Shown here: one piece after another, positions 33,350 through 45,235 of the stretch
Layout of the letters: every line of letters starts with the position of its first letter
Numbering within the stretch: the stretch's first letter is position 1
Source of the DNA: Myotis daubentonii
Taxonomy: Eukaryota > Chordata > Mammalia > Chiroptera > Vespertilionidae
Length of the DNA stretch: 64,000 nt
Assembly: GCF_963259705.1 (NCBI RefSeq)
Contig: NC_081849.1
Coordinates: 52,610,093 to 52,674,092 of the forward strand
Direction of reading: 5' to 3'
The notes under the pieces: model-generated
What the model was told of the DNA's origin: nothing
Seen by the model: the letters and a program-made list of their open reading frames with translations, nothing else
The model's database searches: none
Made by a program: the position numbers and the translations under genes

Positions 33350-33639
33350 TGCCCTGGGCAGTGGCTCCTTCCTACTCCCATCCATTCTTCCTGCTTTTAA
33401 ATAAATAAGAATACTCTAATCATATATCTTCTTGCCCAGGAAACTTTCTGTATCTCTCTGTTTATACTGAAAAAAATAAATCCCCAAACTTTCTTTAACT
33501 ATTAAAGGTTCTGGATCATGTCCCTGATTTACCTTTTTAGTAATTTTGACTTATTCCTTTACAAAAAAAAATATTTTTCTACTATAAAATGATTCTATTA
33601 TTACCTACTATTTCCCTTTACCTTTGCTTATGCCAGAAA

Positions 33640-33930
33640 TACACACTTCTGTGCTACATCTCTCATTCCACACTCTCAGTCAAAGCCCCACTCCCTTCTG
33701 TTCAAATTCAGCCTCAAACATGTAGCCTTCCCTGATCAACCCTCCCAGTTCAATCTTCTAACCTAAGCACTTGTTTTGTTCCATGTCTGGTACTTTTCCT
33801 ATACTACACAATATATTTCAGTGTATACATTTACTCAATTACACTTCTAATTCCAGGGAAAGGGGCACCAGGATTTAACATCTCCAAATTCCCTCAGCAC
33901 TTAAGGTAAAGCCCTCTAGAAAATATGTGG
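33640..33930 (+). repeat. L2-like fragment (plus)
   Basis: Words such as catgtagccttccctgatca, acctaagcacttgttttgtt and tctaattccagggaaaggg parallel the L2 3' UTR (ggccttccctgaccac, ...gcacttatcac, ...gagggcaggg). Ancient and diverged. Confidence 0.6.
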
Positions 33931-34384
33931 ATTAATAATGAATTGCTCTTGAATGGTTTTAAATAGCTTGATTCCACTAATTATAAATGAAAGTCTTGTT
34001 AATTTATAGTTTACAATTTACAATAACTATATGCTATTAAAATCCATTTAGACATTTAACCATTTTCTAAAAAATAGTTGTAAGTTAATGTTACTGGTAT
34101 TTGGATTCCCCCTCTCCTTTGTTAGTCTGTATCTCCACTCATATTTCATACCCCCTTTAACCATTTTGAAACCACCTCAATTCATTTATTCATTAACAAA
34201 CTTCCTATGGATGCTGGAGTTTGCTAGGCAATATACAGTTACCTCAACCTACCCTTTAGTCTTATACTTACCCTCAGCAGCTCTACTTCTTCTCCATCTC
34301 TTACCATTCTAGCCTAGTTTGTCTTTTCATCTTCACAATGTAATTATTTTATGACATACATATTTCTCTTTAAAATAGGAGAAA
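33931..34384. other. unassigned AT-rich sequence
   Basis: Contains a 74-codon frame (34088-34312) with no recognisable domain. Nothing else seen. Confidence 0.5.
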
Positions 34385-34393
34385 AGACAAGAT

Positions 34394-34641
34394 GTTCTTT
34401 TTTAAATTTAATTTAGTTTCCATCACCATTTATTCCCCCTATACCTTCTTCTCCCTCCACTTCTCCACCTCCCCCCAATCACCACACTCTTGTCCATGTC
34501 AATAAGTTCTTTCTATCTTTTTTTTTTCTTTTCTGCTCAATCACTCCACTCCTCCAGCCCCCTCCAACTGTCAGCCTGCTTTCATATATCTGTGAGTCTG
34601 TCTCTATTTTTCTTGTTAGTTCAGTTTGTTCATTAGATTTG
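34394..34641 (-). mobile_element. L1 3' UTR end, antisense, 5'-truncated
   Basis: C-rich 3' UTR text in antisense, ending ttagttcagtttgttcatta. A 9-bp direct repeat agacaagat at 34385-34393 and 34642-34650 is its target duplication. The body is a different, older subfamily than the copies at 15.6 and 42.1 kb. Confidence 0.82.
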
Positions 34642-34650
34642 AGACAAGAT

Positions 34651-35035
34651 ACTCTTTAAACCATTTTTATTTAACATTGTTTCAAATGACTAGCGAACGA
34701 AATTAGTAAAGAAAATGTAATGTAATTAGTAAAGAAAAAGGAGAGAGAGAAATTAGCGAGTCAATATAAAGTGGTCATATAACTGTTTACCTCGAAAACC
34801 TAAGATAACTAACTGAAATTTTATGAAAAACAAAGAAAATTCTGTAAGGTGGGCACATAGTAATATAAAGTGCTTTCATATACATTGCCTTTATATATTG
34901 AAACAAGTAACTATAAAATGTAACAAAAAACAACAACAACAAAACCCAACTTTTTAATAACAGCAAGAGAATGATGAACCACCTGGGACTTAAAAAAGAA
35001 TAGCCAAGATGATGAAGAAAACTTTAAAACACTTT
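34651..35035. other. unassigned AT-rich sequence
   Basis: Contains a (CAA)n-like tract near 34930. No other feature. Confidence 0.5.
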
Positions 35036-35036
35036 C

Positions 35037-35260
35037 AAAGTGGTTCTCAACCTTCCTAATGCTGCGACCCTTTAATACAGTTTCTCATGTTGTGGTGACC
35101 CCCAATTTCATTGTTACAAATTGAACATAATTAAAGCATAGTGATTAATCACAAAAACAATATGTAATTAGATATGTGTTTTCCGATGGTCTTAGGCGAC
35201 CCCTGTGAAAGGGTCGTTTGCCCCCCAAAGGGGTCGCGACCCACAGGTTGAGAATTGCTG
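35037..35260. mobile_element. SPIN-type non-autonomous hAT transposon
   Basis: The left end agtggttctcaacctt plus cctaatgctgcgaccct and the right end gggtcgcgacccacaggttg plus agaattgctg are the termini of the SPACE INVADERS (SPIN) hAT family. The middle (attgaacataattaaagcat, gtgttttccgatggtcttag) also matches. Compared with the usual non-autonomous SPIN it appears to lack a stretch after gacccccaat, an internal deletion. SPIN is known for horizontal transfer among tetrapods, including bats. Flanks ctttcaaa and ctttagag are a worn 8-bp duplication. Confidence 0.93.
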
Positions 35261-35261
35261 C

Positions 35262-35799
35262 TTTAGAGACTCATGAAAAGATATTTTAACAAATGGAAAT
35301 CATATCATGTTCTCACAGAGAAAGATAGGAAACCATAAAGATGTCTATTTACCATTAATTAATCTATTCATTTAATGTGGTCCCAATAAAATATCAGTGG
35401 GATAAATTTATGGAACTAAAAGGGCTGATTTAAAAATGTATGTAGAAAAAGATGCATTTCCCGGCCTTACTGTGATGCCCGCGCTCGTTTTATAGCCTTA
35501 TTTTACGTGAAACGTAACTGCAAGGAAGAGCAAAGACGATCTAAGAACACAGAAAGGGGAACCTGAGCAGTGTTACTCTAGCCTTGGTGTTGAAGGCAAC
35601 TCAGTCCCCCACCTAGGTTATGGCACAAGAGAGTGTAGGAGCAAAGATCAATTCATTTGTGATGTCCTGTTAGTTTTTAGTCATAAGGAGTCCTGAAAAT
35701 ACCCTTTCCTTTTGGTATTATTAATTTTTTACTTAGAGTACTATAGTTTTATGATCTAAATGTAAATTATTAAAGAAAACAGAAGTATTAGTGAGTGGT
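35262..35799. other. unassigned sequence
   Basis: 35290-35470 has L1-like wording (aatgtggtcccaataaaata, gaactaaaagggctgattta) and could be an old L1 ORF2 scrap, plus strand. The rest is unassigned. Confidence 0.4.
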
Positions 35800-35804
35800 G
35801 ATTT

Positions 35805-36025
35805 CAGAATCTGGGCTTGGTGAAATTAGCAGACTCAAACTTTAATTCTGGCTTTTCCACTAGCTGATTGGATGACAGTAGGCAGTTTACTTAACCTCCA
35901 CAAGTCTCATATTTCCATCTAATAAAGGGAAGAATCTACCATACTATGAGAATGGAAGTTTAGAATTTATATGTGCAAATGCTGAACACTTTGCCTAGCC
36001 CATAGTATTTTCAACAAACATTAGT
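35805..36025 (+). repeat. MIR-like remnant (plus)
   Basis: caaactttaattctggcttt, ggcagtttacttaacctcca and gaacactttgcctagcccat follow MIR order to the 3' end. Confidence 0.65.
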
Positions 36026-37531
36026 TTAAAATGCAACTTTTAATATTATAAAGTTCAGAAATATTCTTGTTTCATTCAGAAACTAATCCATGATAGAAAA
36101 TTGTTAGAGCAAGTTATTTGCTCTTACTTGTTCATAAAAAATATAAAAAATCTCCTGTCATTGCTCCAGCATTACATATGGTAATAAATTTAAGGGTGGA
36201 GAAATATTACTATCTCACTAATTAGAGTTTCACCAGAACTAAAACTTGTGGGTATTACATCTTTTGAATTAAACTCATCAGAATTTTACTTCTATTATTC
36301 ACTTGTGGCAGCAAAATGACAAACATTTATGCAGAGTGGTACTTAAAACAAAAACAATCCTAAAATTGGATCCTTGCAAAGTCTTGTATTACTCTTATAG
36401 GTACAGATCATTCTCCCACCTTCTCATTTTCAGTCTGGACAGTCTTATAGGTGTGGTGTCCCGGGAAAGTCACGGTGTTTTCTGGCAACCCATGTTGTTT
36501 ATTTATGAAAAAAAGAATAGTTAATACCTAGCTACCAAATTATGATAGGCATTAATTGGATATTTATAAAAGCCTTTAAAGGTACAAAATACTGCAAGGT
36601 CTAAGTGTTTCTTTGCTTGTTAAATTAGTAATAAAATGAGAATATTTTTCTAGAAATAGTATAGAAACTATTGGAATATTATTGCTCAATTTTAGAAGAT
36701 ACTTAACATCTGCAGCATCTTTATTATAGAATTCCTTGATAAGAATCATAGCTCTTTTAATTAGAGGATTGAGGAGAGGTTAAAATCAAGTTTCCATTGA
36801 TCCTTACCAATCACATAGCAGAGGTGTTTCTTTATGAAACGTATTGCAAATGAGAAATGAAGAATCCATGAAAATCTGTGTATTAGCATCCCTTTATCTT
36901 ACTAAAAGAGCTTTGAGTGTTTGAAAGAACTGGCCAGTCTTCCTCCCACTTCTAACTTCTGATATCCTATTTCCAACACTGCTTTAATTTGGACTCCTTA
37001 TTATTTTTCATTTAATACAAAATTCTTAGCAAGTTTAATTATTTTCCCCAGTCCATACAGAAGCTCCTGGAGCCAGCACAGTGAGATCAGGAGAAATGTT
37101 ATGTAATGGTATAAGCTGGTTTAGACAGAAATACAGATTTCAGTAGACTAGGTGAGGGTCATGCTGCCATGTCCAATAGCCTGTTGAAGGAAGTGGGGCA
37201 TGAATGGAAATTTTAGTAGGCATATTCTTCATCAACAGTAATTGAGAATAAAACATGTATGAAAGCTGTAGCATTTAAAGGGTTTAGTTTCAGACTGTAA
37301 CATTTGAATAAGGGAGCTCTTTCTGTTTTATGATGCTGCATGCCACAAGAGTCATAAGATATGCTGAAAAAGAACTCTATATTTCATCATATAAGTGCAG
37401 AAGCAGCCAAGTATTTTTATAGCATTTCTGTGGTAACCCAAACGTCAGCATAGGTAGGGCCCATGAGTAGTTCCTCTCCCTCTCTGTAGAGAGCTAGTAA
37501 GTCCCTAATTAGCAGAGCAGAAATCTGAAGA

Positions 37532-37534
<3 letters not shown>
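36026..37534. other. unassigned AT-rich sequence
   Basis: No recognised transposon or gene over about 1.5 kb. Confidence 0.5.

Positions 37535-37577
<43 letters not shown>
37535..37577. repeat. (GT)21 microsatellite
   Basis: Uninterrupted GT dinucleotide run, able to adopt Z-form and a useful polymorphic marker. Confidence 0.97.
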
Positions 37578-37578
<1 letters not shown>

Positions 37579-37639
37579 CATTCATATGGTGAGAGAAGTT
37601 TTTGAGGTATCTGTGGAGGGTGTTCTTGGAAAGGCAATA

Positions 37640-37890
37640 TTACACATGGATATAAGGCCTTTGAATTTGAATTCAGGGTGATTTGGCTTTAAATATTAGA
37701 TTCACCATTCACATAGTGTGAGATCTTGGATAAATAACTCTGAAACAATTTCTCGTGTGAAATGGAGGAAACAGGAGTATATATTACATAGACTGGTCGA
37801 TAGAAAGTCTAATGTTTATGTTAAAAAATGGTTAACAGAGTCTCTAATAAGCACAGGGTAAAAACTTAATAAATATTACCTATTTTGTTA
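37640..37890 (+). repeat. MIR-like remnant (plus)
   Basis: tttgaatttgaattcagggt, gtgagatcttggataaataa and ctaataagcacagggtaaaa follow MIR head, core and 3' end in order. Confidence 0.65.
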
Positions 37891-38070
37891 TGTCTCATTG
37901 TTAGCACAATAGTTCTAGTAATAGCCTTGAAAAGAATGAGTTTCTACTTGGGCAGTATAGAACAAAACCCCCTCTTCATCTGCTCTCCCCATTCGCCCCA
38001 CACCAATCTCTAATTGGTTGGACCACCGATTCTTAATTTTATGCCAAAGCAAACAGCCAATGGGATAGAG

Positions 38071-38221
38071 CAGTGGTCGGCAAACTGCGCTCGCGAGCCA
38101 CATGCGGCTCTTTGGCCCCTTGAGTGTGGCCACGAAGTTTCAATCGCACTGTACGTGCATGCCTGCACATGGTATTTTGTGGAAGAGCCACACTCAAGGG
38201 GCTGCAGCTTGCTGACCACTG
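38071..38221. mobile_element. non-autonomous hAT (ggtcggcaaac family), short form
   Basis: Ends cagtggtcggcaaac and cagcttgctgaccactg with a perfect 8-bp target duplication ggatagag at 38063-38070 and 38222-38229. Only 151 bp: the right arm has lost the ccaaagagccgcatg block present in the copies at 2936 and 21095. Several overlapping frames on both strands here are hairpin shadows. Confidence 0.94.
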
Positions 38222-38229
38222 GGATAGAG

Positions 38230-39035
38230 CATACATTTCAGGACTGGTCTCACCTGCTGGTACTAACAGGAGAGCTTTCAGCATTAAGAGGAGGTGGGGT
38301 GAGTTACAGAGATCTGTGTAACGTGCAGAAATGTTTTAGCGTTTCTGATACTCATTCGTTCCTGTTTGAAAATGTCTAAGGGCAATACTGTTGGCGGAGG
38401 TCATGGGAATGTGACTGCCAGTTGACCTGCAAGCTGGACCTGGGCCATCAGAGGCTTTTCACCTTTCCCACTGTCCTTAGAATATACCTCCAACCACCTT
38501 CCCCAGTCTAGGAGCTTCCAAGAACACAGCCTTGAGAGAGTAAGGTGTTGAGACCATCGGATTGAGTTCATGACTGAACCAAGTTAAGGCCTCTCTGTAA
38601 ACTTTCAGGATTCTGGTGGGCAGGTGTAGTGATGTGCTTGCTTTATGTGGCTCAAGCCTCATATATAAGTTCCTTCCTACCAGTCGGTAGCCTGCCTCTT
38701 TCTTTGGTCTCTCCCTGCATGCTTTGCAAATCAGTAAATACATAATGAAGACTTTGAAAGAGTAAGAAATAACCTCAGGCTAATCCCAAGGCCAAATTTT
38801 TTAAAGTATTTTGAAAATCCTTTAAAAACTTGAATATTTTTTAATTCTGGCATCTCTCTGTTACTATTTTATAGTCTTACTAAGTATGCAAAAGAGAATC
38901 ATTCAGGGCTATTGACTGAAAACAATTCCAGATCACAATCCATTTGCAGGGACAATTCCACTGGGCCTATAATCACAGAGTGATATGTAGATTGCCCTGT
39001 AAGAGACCTGCAGGGGCTGGTGCTGGAGCTAGATA
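38230..39035. other. unassigned sequence
   Basis: 38380-38760 is somewhat GC-richer and carries an 88-codon minus frame without recognisable domains. No repeat named. Confidence 0.45.
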
Positions 39036-39049
39036 CCCTCTTCCAAACC

Positions 39050-39264
39050 AGCTTTTATCTCTTATTGGACTGGGTTCTTGAGCAAGTTACTTATAAGTAA
39101 TCTCTCTGTATCTCAGTTTACTCACTGTAAAACAAAGATAAGAATAAGTGTGACCTCACAGGATTTTGTAATAATTAAATGAAATAGATGCTACATAGAG
39201 CTTAGGATTGTGGAATGGTTTGAAGCTTATAATAACTCTTCAGAAATGTAAGTTATTATTGCTA
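39050..39264 (+). repeat. MIR remnant (plus), cut by a Helitron
   Basis: gagcaagttacttataagta, atctcagtttactcactgta, aacaaagataagaataagtg and attttgtaataattaaatg follow MIR closely; the Helitron inserted at its 3' end. Confidence 0.8.
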
Positions 39265-39983
39265 CTAGGGGCCCAGTGCATGAGTTTGTGCACCTTGAAA
39301 GAAACTGTGGGCTGCAAGGCTGCAGTGGGCAGAAGAGCAGGTCTTGGTCCATCTTCCACGCCCCCACCCGGCCCCTCCCACCATGGTCCCTGGTCCCCTG
39401 TCTGCTGGTCCCCTGCCTGCTGGCATCCCCGCTTCTGCCAGCGCCACTCCTACATGCTGATGGCACCAGCCCTGCTCACACCTGCTGATGGCACAGAGTG
39501 ATTGGGGCTGGTGCCAGCAGCAGGTGTGAGCGGGACCGGAGCCTTCAGCAGGTGCGAGCGGCAGCTGCTGCCCCAATCACCCCTCAGGAGCAGGGGGAGG
39601 TGGAGAAGCCCTGAGGGGTGATCGGGGCCGGTGGACCTGCTCGTACCCGCTGATGGCACTGAGGGATTGGTGCTGGTGCCTGACGCTGGCAGCGTGTGCA
39701 AGCAGTAGCTCTGGTGCCGGTAGCAGGTGCAAGCACCAGGCAGGACCACAGAGCAGGAGCAAAGAATTTTCAGTAACCACCAGAGGCTGGCTCCGATGAC
39801 AGCAACTGGTGCCCTGCCTTGGTCTGTTGCTCCCGCTCACCTGCTCCACCATCCCGCTATGGCTGACACCCGCCATGTTCCACGCATGCCCCCTGTGGTC
39901 ATCGCATGTCATAGCAACTAGTTGTTTGGTTGTTTGGTTCTGCTGTTCAGTGTATTTGCATATTAGCCTTTTATTATATAGGG
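39265..39983 (-). mobile_element. HeliBat-type Helitron, minus
   Basis: The left edge CTAG (39265-39268) is followed by gggcccagtgcatgag; the right edge is ccttttattatataggg, complement of the 5' end. Host bases are A and T. The 719-bp interior holds related GC-rich blocks around a gctgatggcac motif with gctggtgcc neighbours. Frames up to 111 codons on both strands are GC artefacts. Confidence 0.93.
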
Positions 39984-40540
39984 TATTTCCCTGTGGTAAG
40001 GGCCTACTTAAGCACTATAACAACAACCATTTGTTGAATAAAGAGACTATAGATAGCCCCATATTTTCGATAATTCAGCCTATGATTTTCAACTTTACCA
40101 TGTGTGACAGCAGAACCCATTCAGTAGAAATTATACTTTGAATTTTGCTCTTTTCCTGGGCTAATGGTTTGTATGCTGTACCATACTCTCTCTGAGCAGC
40201 CTTGTGATCAAAGGGTAAACAGCCCATACTCTAATGTGTTCATTGTTTCAGATGATTTTGCTTACTGTAGGCTAATGTAAGTGTTCTGAGCACATTAAAT
40301 GTAGGCTAAGCTATGATGTTGGTTAGATTAGATATATTAAATACATTTTCAAGTTATGATATTTTCAAATTGTGATGGATTTATCAGAACATAACCCCAA
40401 CATAGGCAAGGGACATCTGTATGTACATTTAAGAGTAATCCTCAATTTTCTTATAGCAGGTATTCTTATGGATGGAGGGAAAACCAGAATGAAACCATTA
40501 GTTGTGCAGTTATGCTCTGTGGAGAAATCAATAACTTTAA
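39984..40540. other. unassigned sequence
   Basis: Possible scraps of older L2 or MIR; nothing firm. No gene. Confidence 0.4.
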
Positions 40541-40544
40541 AGAA

Positions 40545-40695
40545 CAGTAACACCTTACATTTCTTTAAGGATTTATAGATTACGCATTTCTATGTCTCAT
40601 GCTTGATTACTTGCAGAGAGCTCCACAATTGCTGTGTCATTTAGCCTTGGCAGCAATCAAGCAACTCTGGTTATTATTTTTAATTTTTAAAAATG
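40545..40695 (-). repeat. MIR-like remnant (minus)
   Basis: aacaccttacatttctttaa, catttagccttggcagcaat and ttttaaaaatgagg resemble antisense MIR, ending where an L1 tail inserted. Confidence 0.5.
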
Positions 40696-41009
40696 AGGAA
40701 ATAAGCCAGTCAGAGAAAGATAAATATCACATAATCTCATATGTGGGATATAATGATCAACATAAACTGATGAACAAAAATAGATCCAGAGACAAGGTAG
40801 CACTGAACAGACTGTCCAACCTCAGGGAGAAGGCAGGGGAGGGGGAGGTTAGAGATCAACTAAAGGACTTGTATGAATGCATATTCGCATAACCAATGGA
40901 CACTGACACTGGGGCGGTGGGGGCTTCCCTTGGGGGTGGAAGTGGCTTGAGGGGGGGGGGGTCAATTAGGAAAAACAAAGACATGTAATACTTTAAACAA
41001 TAAAAAAAG
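40696..41009 (+). mobile_element. bat L1 3' end (plus), 5'-truncated
   Basis: It starts within the end of ORF2/3' UTR (aataagccagtcagagaaag, atctcatatgtgggatataa) and ends gacatgtaatactttaaaca followed by an AATAAA-type signal and A tail. A G12 run lies at about 40951-40962. About 310 bp; the 97-codon plus frame over it is L1 UTR, not a gene. Confidence 0.88.
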
Positions 41010-41264
41010 AGAACTCTAGAATGAACTATACACAACATGGAGATTAGTTATGACTGAATGCTTATACTTCAGAGAGAATAGTTTTTAACAATTATGTTTG
41101 TCATTTAATGAATATAATAAAAATTCACTTAAAAAAGAGAAGAATATGAGGCCAAAAGCAGCTATGTCATTTCACCCTAGTCAAACAATCGTGCCAGTTA
41201 GCCTAAGTCTAATAAAACAAAGAACAAAGAAATAGAGTTATAAACCATATAGTGTGCTGATCTT
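41010..41264. other. unassigned AT-rich sequence
   Basis: No feature recognised. Confidence 0.5.
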
Positions 41265-41470
41265 TTCTCTGGTGTCCCCCACCTTCCCTCCTACCTTTCC
41301 CCTCCCCTCACCTTCCCTTCCTTCCTCCCTCCTTTTCCTCCCCTTTCCTCCTCTCTCTCCTTTCCTGGCCACTCCCTGCACCCTCTTTTCAATCCTTCCC
41401 TCTCTTCCTCCCTCTCTCCCTACCTTCCATCCTTTTTTACATATTTCTTTTCTTACTCCCTTCCAACATG
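41265..41470. repeat. C/T-rich low-complexity tract
   Basis: About 200 bases of nearly pure pyrimidine (cttccctcc-type words). It can form triplex DNA. The proline/serine-rich frame over it is compositional. Confidence 0.9.
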
Positions 41471-41474
41471 TGGA

Positions 41475-41775
41475 TTAAGCCTGACCACATGCTATGCCTT
41501 ATGCAAGAAGCTGCTATGGAGTCATGCAAAAGAGCCATGATACCTCCCTCTTTGGAGCTAACATTCAGTGTCATAATCCTCAACAAATATGAAGGAAACA
41601 AATCTACAAACCTAATGACTACAGATTTCGAAACTCCAAAGAAGCAAAGGAAGCAGTTGATAAAAAGAAAATGAGTTGAGAATGGGGGCTACTTTAGGCA
41701 GGACAGGCAAAACAGACTTCTGAGGAAGTGGCAGTTCTGAGAGCTGAAGGCAGAGGCGTGTCCTTCAAGTGAGAC
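41475..41775 (-). repeat. L2 LINE fragment (minus)
   Basis: ccctctttggagctaacatt, cagtgtcataatcctcaaca and aagtggcagttctgagagct match antisense L2 3' UTR words (ccctcaaggagcttacattc and so on). Confidence 0.65.
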
Positions 41776-42125
41776 ACCTGGTGAGGGTGTAGGTGTGTTA
41801 CAAGCGGACGGACATGAGTGGTTTTAGGCCTCCGATGTCTTTCAGGTTGAAGTACCCGAATTGAATCTGTAGTATAAACCCTCCAGGGGACTGAGAGATG
41901 TTGAGAGTTATGCTTGTCAGTCTTACCCTGAATGTCTGCCTGCACTTTGTTACCGGAATCTGTAGGGGCTACCACAAAGTTTCTATTCTGGAGGCACCAC
42001 CAGCTGTGGTAAATGGGGCTTGCCAGGTATTAATTCACCCCATCCTCAAGTGCATCTTCAAAGACCCTTCCTTTGTTAACTGCTATATTCAAGAAGCATT
42101 TTACATTTTTCTTAATGTTTGTTAC
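41776..42125. other. unassigned sequence
   Basis: Slightly GC-richer. 81-93 codon frames on both strands overlap each other and show no domain. Confidence 0.45.
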
Positions 42126-42138
42126 AGGGAGATTATTT

Positions 42139-42803
42139 TTTAAAATGTATCTTTATTGTTGAAAGTATTAGATGTCCCTTTTTCCCTCCATTGACTCCCT
42201 CCACACCCCAACAGCCCCCACCTCCAGGCCTTCACCACACTATCATCTGTGTCCAGGGGTTATGCATCTATGCATATTAGTTGTTTGGATGATCTCTTCC
42301 CACCCACCCACCCACCTCCGCCTTCCCTCTGATTCCACAGTCTGTTCCATGATTCTGTGTCCCTGGATCTATTTTGTTCATCAGTTTATTTTGTTCATTA
42401 GATTCCACATATGAGTGAGATCATGTGATACTTGTCTTTCTCTGACTGGCTTATTTCGCTTAGCATAATCCTCTCCAGGTCCTTCCATGTGTCAAAGGGT
42501 AAGAGACCCTTTTTTTTTAATAGTTGCATAGTATTCTATGGTATAAATGTACCACAGATTTTTTATCCACTCATCTACTGTTGGACAATTAGGCTATTTC
42601 CAGATCTTAGCTATTGTAAATTGCACTGCTATGAACATAGGGGTGCATATATTATTTCTGATTGGTGTTTCGGGTTTCTTAGGATATATTCCTAGAAGCG
42701 GGATCATGGGTCAAATGGCAGTTCCATTTTTAATTTTTTGAGGAAACTCCATACTGTGTTCCATAGTGACTGCCCCAGTTTGCATTCCCACCAGCAGTGT
42801 ACT
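42139..42803 (-). mobile_element. bat L1 3' end, antisense, 5'-truncated
   Basis: Antisense L1 from the 3' UTR (tctttattgttgaaagtatt, C-rich run, gggttatgcatctatgcata) into the end of ORF2 (tgactggcttatttcgctta, gaacataggggtgcatatat, aaactccatactgtgttcc). A perfect 13-bp target duplication agggagattattt lies at 42126-42138 and 42804-42816. About 665 bp of this relatively young element remain; the frames at 42172-42741 are antisense shadows. Confidence 0.95.
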
Positions 42804-42816
42804 AGGGAGATTATTT

Positions 42817-44439
42817 ATTTTTTGCTGATTTTAATTTTAGTTCTTTGTTGGAGCACCAATTAGATTTTAACTCAGCATTGTCAATGCTGAAATCTAGAAT
42901 TTTCATTCTGGTCTAGCATGGGAGATACAAATCTAAAAAAAAAAAAGTAATACTGATCTAGACAGGATTGAAAAGAAATCTTATCTCCCAAAGACTAGTG
43001 TAGAGGAGCACCTGGCAAGCTGTCAAAGGAAATCTCTTTGGCTTTATTCTCCCCCAGGAGTGCAGTGAGCAGGCCATTTAGGTATATATCTACCAGGATA
43101 CTAATAAGATGCTAAATGAAAACACCTTTAAAATATCTGTATCTGTCAATAAATCCTCAGGCTTATAAATCCAGTGGACATGACATGTGGTTATGATGTG
43201 ACTTACCCTGAGTGTTTAATTCACATCTCCTAAGCCAAGCTGTGTAGCATCAGGCACAGAATGCTACTATATTACCTTTAAAGTTTCCTGCAGCATCTTT
43301 GACGTTTCCCATGAGACATGATCATGTACATCGCTGTGAATGCAGACTGATGTAATAAAGCAGGATAAAATATGGCTGTAGATTACAGTGATGGCACCAC
43401 GGCAGGCCTCCTTAGCTTTCTTCATATTGAAAATTCAGCAGGACTATTAAAGTGTAATGGCACAGAACATCTTGTTAAAAAAAAAACAAAACACACCCAC
43501 AACCCTGTATGGTATTCTTGTTTATGGATGATATTTATTGCTTTTGTATTCTTATTGTGTGCTTTCAAAGTCAATTGAAATGCAAGGGCTAATGAAACTT
43601 CCACCATAACACATTTATTCTTCCCTACCCCAAATGAGTCTACAAGATGTAAATGACTTACATATATCAACTGTTCAGGTTTTATTGTTTTGGGTTAATT
43701 TATTCACTGCAATATTCTTAATGAAAGTAATGACTCTTATACTAGTTTGTATATTCGTATACTACAGTTTTTATTAAATCATGCTGGGAAAGTTCACAAT
43801 GAAGGGCCTACAATAAACTTCCATGTTTAGTCAAATATATAAATGTAATACACTTACCAAGTAACAATGCTATATAATTTTTTTATTTGTTGTTATTCTT
43901 AATTTCAGTTCATCAAAATTTTAAGTGTAGGGCAGTGCAGGATCTAGCATATTAGTCATATATTTCTATTACATTATTTAAAAAAATATACTTGTCAGAA
44001 TGATCAACTTTTCTTTATACCCAATGTTCATTGTAAGGACCTAAAGTAATCACTTCAAACTTTTATTCTCAATGTTTACATTTATGTGAACATTTGAACT
44101 TTAGGCAAAAGCAAACTTTTTTGTAAAATTTCTGAAATTATAGACTGGGTGAAAACAGATTTCCATGTGTAATTACTTCCAAATTCCATGCTAGAAAAAT
44201 AACACCAATCAATAAATTGGATTATCGTGTGATATGTTCAATCTCTTTTAAATACCTGATGCCTGGCACTGGCGTGATATCCAGGAGCCTCTCCAAATAT
44301 TTTGCTGAAAGAGTGAACAACATCCTAATACTTAAACTCTTGTTGCCATCAATCTCAATCTGCCCAAAAGCTGGTCCTGCTATTCTCACTTTCTTTCCTA
44401 ATTATTTATTAGAAATTACTTCTCTTGCAGGAACTTAGT
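42817..44439. other. unassigned sequence
   Basis: About 1.6 kb with no named repeat. 43000-43400 is of balanced composition and could include conserved non-coding sequence. Frames at 43372-43578 and 43422-43670 overlap on opposite strands and have no domain. Confidence 0.45.
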
Positions 44440-44690
44440 CTTATCTACCTCCAATCCGTCTCTGTCTGGCAGTCTATTTATCTTCCTAAGCTATGACTCT
44501 GATCATGTAGCATCACTGCTTCAAAATTGTAAAGGCTTCTTATAATCCAGCTTTCTTAGCCTAGCATGTTAATCTAAGGCCAAACTACCTCTGTAGACCT
44601 TTCCTATCCTTTTCCTTATTTATCTTAGGCCCAACCAGTCTTGAAGTCTCAGTATCTGCAGAATTCATTACCATTACCATGATCATTTCC
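44440..44690 (+). repeat. L2 LINE (plus), left piece
   Basis: gactctgatcatgtagcatc, cttcaaaattgtaaaggctt and aatctaaggccaaactacct parallel L2 ORF2 C-terminal/3' UTR phrasing in sense orientation. The piece is cut at the right by an L1 end and continues at 45100. Confidence 0.6.
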
Positions 44691-44702
44691 CCAATTTATT
44701 TG

Positions 44703-44887
44703 TTTATTTATTGAATAATATATGTATGAATGTTTTTATTATTTTATTTTTGACACAATTGCAGATCCCTCCCCCCCTTGGCCCACCTCTATCTACCCCC
44801 CCATCTCTCCTCCCTCTGGCCATCACCACACTGTTGTCTGTGTCCAAGGGCTATGCATATATGTTCTTTGGCTAATCTCTTCATTCT
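44703..44887 (-). mobile_element. L1 3' UTR end, antisense, inside L2
   Basis: The C-rich run, ccatcaccacactgttgtct, gtccaagggctatgcatata and gttctttggctaatctcttc are antisense L1 3' UTR. The direct repeat cccaatttatt at about 44692-44702 and 44888-44898 is its target duplication. Confidence 0.85.
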
Positions 44888-44898
44888 CCCAATTTATT

Positions 44899-45235
44899 AG
44901 TAGATTGCCTTTTTGACCCATGAGGTCCACTACTGTCACTGAGACCCCGTTCAGCTTTTTCTGACAGAACCATTGAAAGATATTTGTTGGTTTCTCACAG
45001 CACTGGCCCCTCCCCCCAACAATGATTTGTCTGAATTTTCTTTAGATCTATTATAGCATTAACAGCAAACTGCTACTAATCGCCATGATTTAAAATATTT
45101 GCCTTCTACATTAAAGCCTCTGAAGGTCAGTTTCCCACTTGTGTCATTTTCATATTCTTTTATGATGCCTAGCACAAAGCCATGCACATATTCAGGGTCC
45201 AGCAATCATTTGTTGAATTAAATGGAGTCAACCAT
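44899..45235 (+). repeat. L2 LINE (plus), right piece with 3' end
   Basis: tctgaaggtcagtttcccac, atgatgcctagcacaaagcc and agcaatcatttgttgaatta are the L2 3' terminus in sense. It completes the piece at 44440 across the L1 insertion. Confidence 0.65.

Noticed and set aside
39208..40141. Cluster of 64-111-codon open frames on both strands
   Set aside because: All lie in or across the Helitron at 39265-39983 and its high GC content lowers stop frequency. No Rep or helicase motifs.
40599..40892. 97-codon lysine-rich frame
   Set aside because: Runs from a MIR remnant into an L1 3' UTR; no conserved protein.
41254..41478. Proline/serine-rich 74-codon frame
   Set aside because: A direct translation of a pyrimidine tract.
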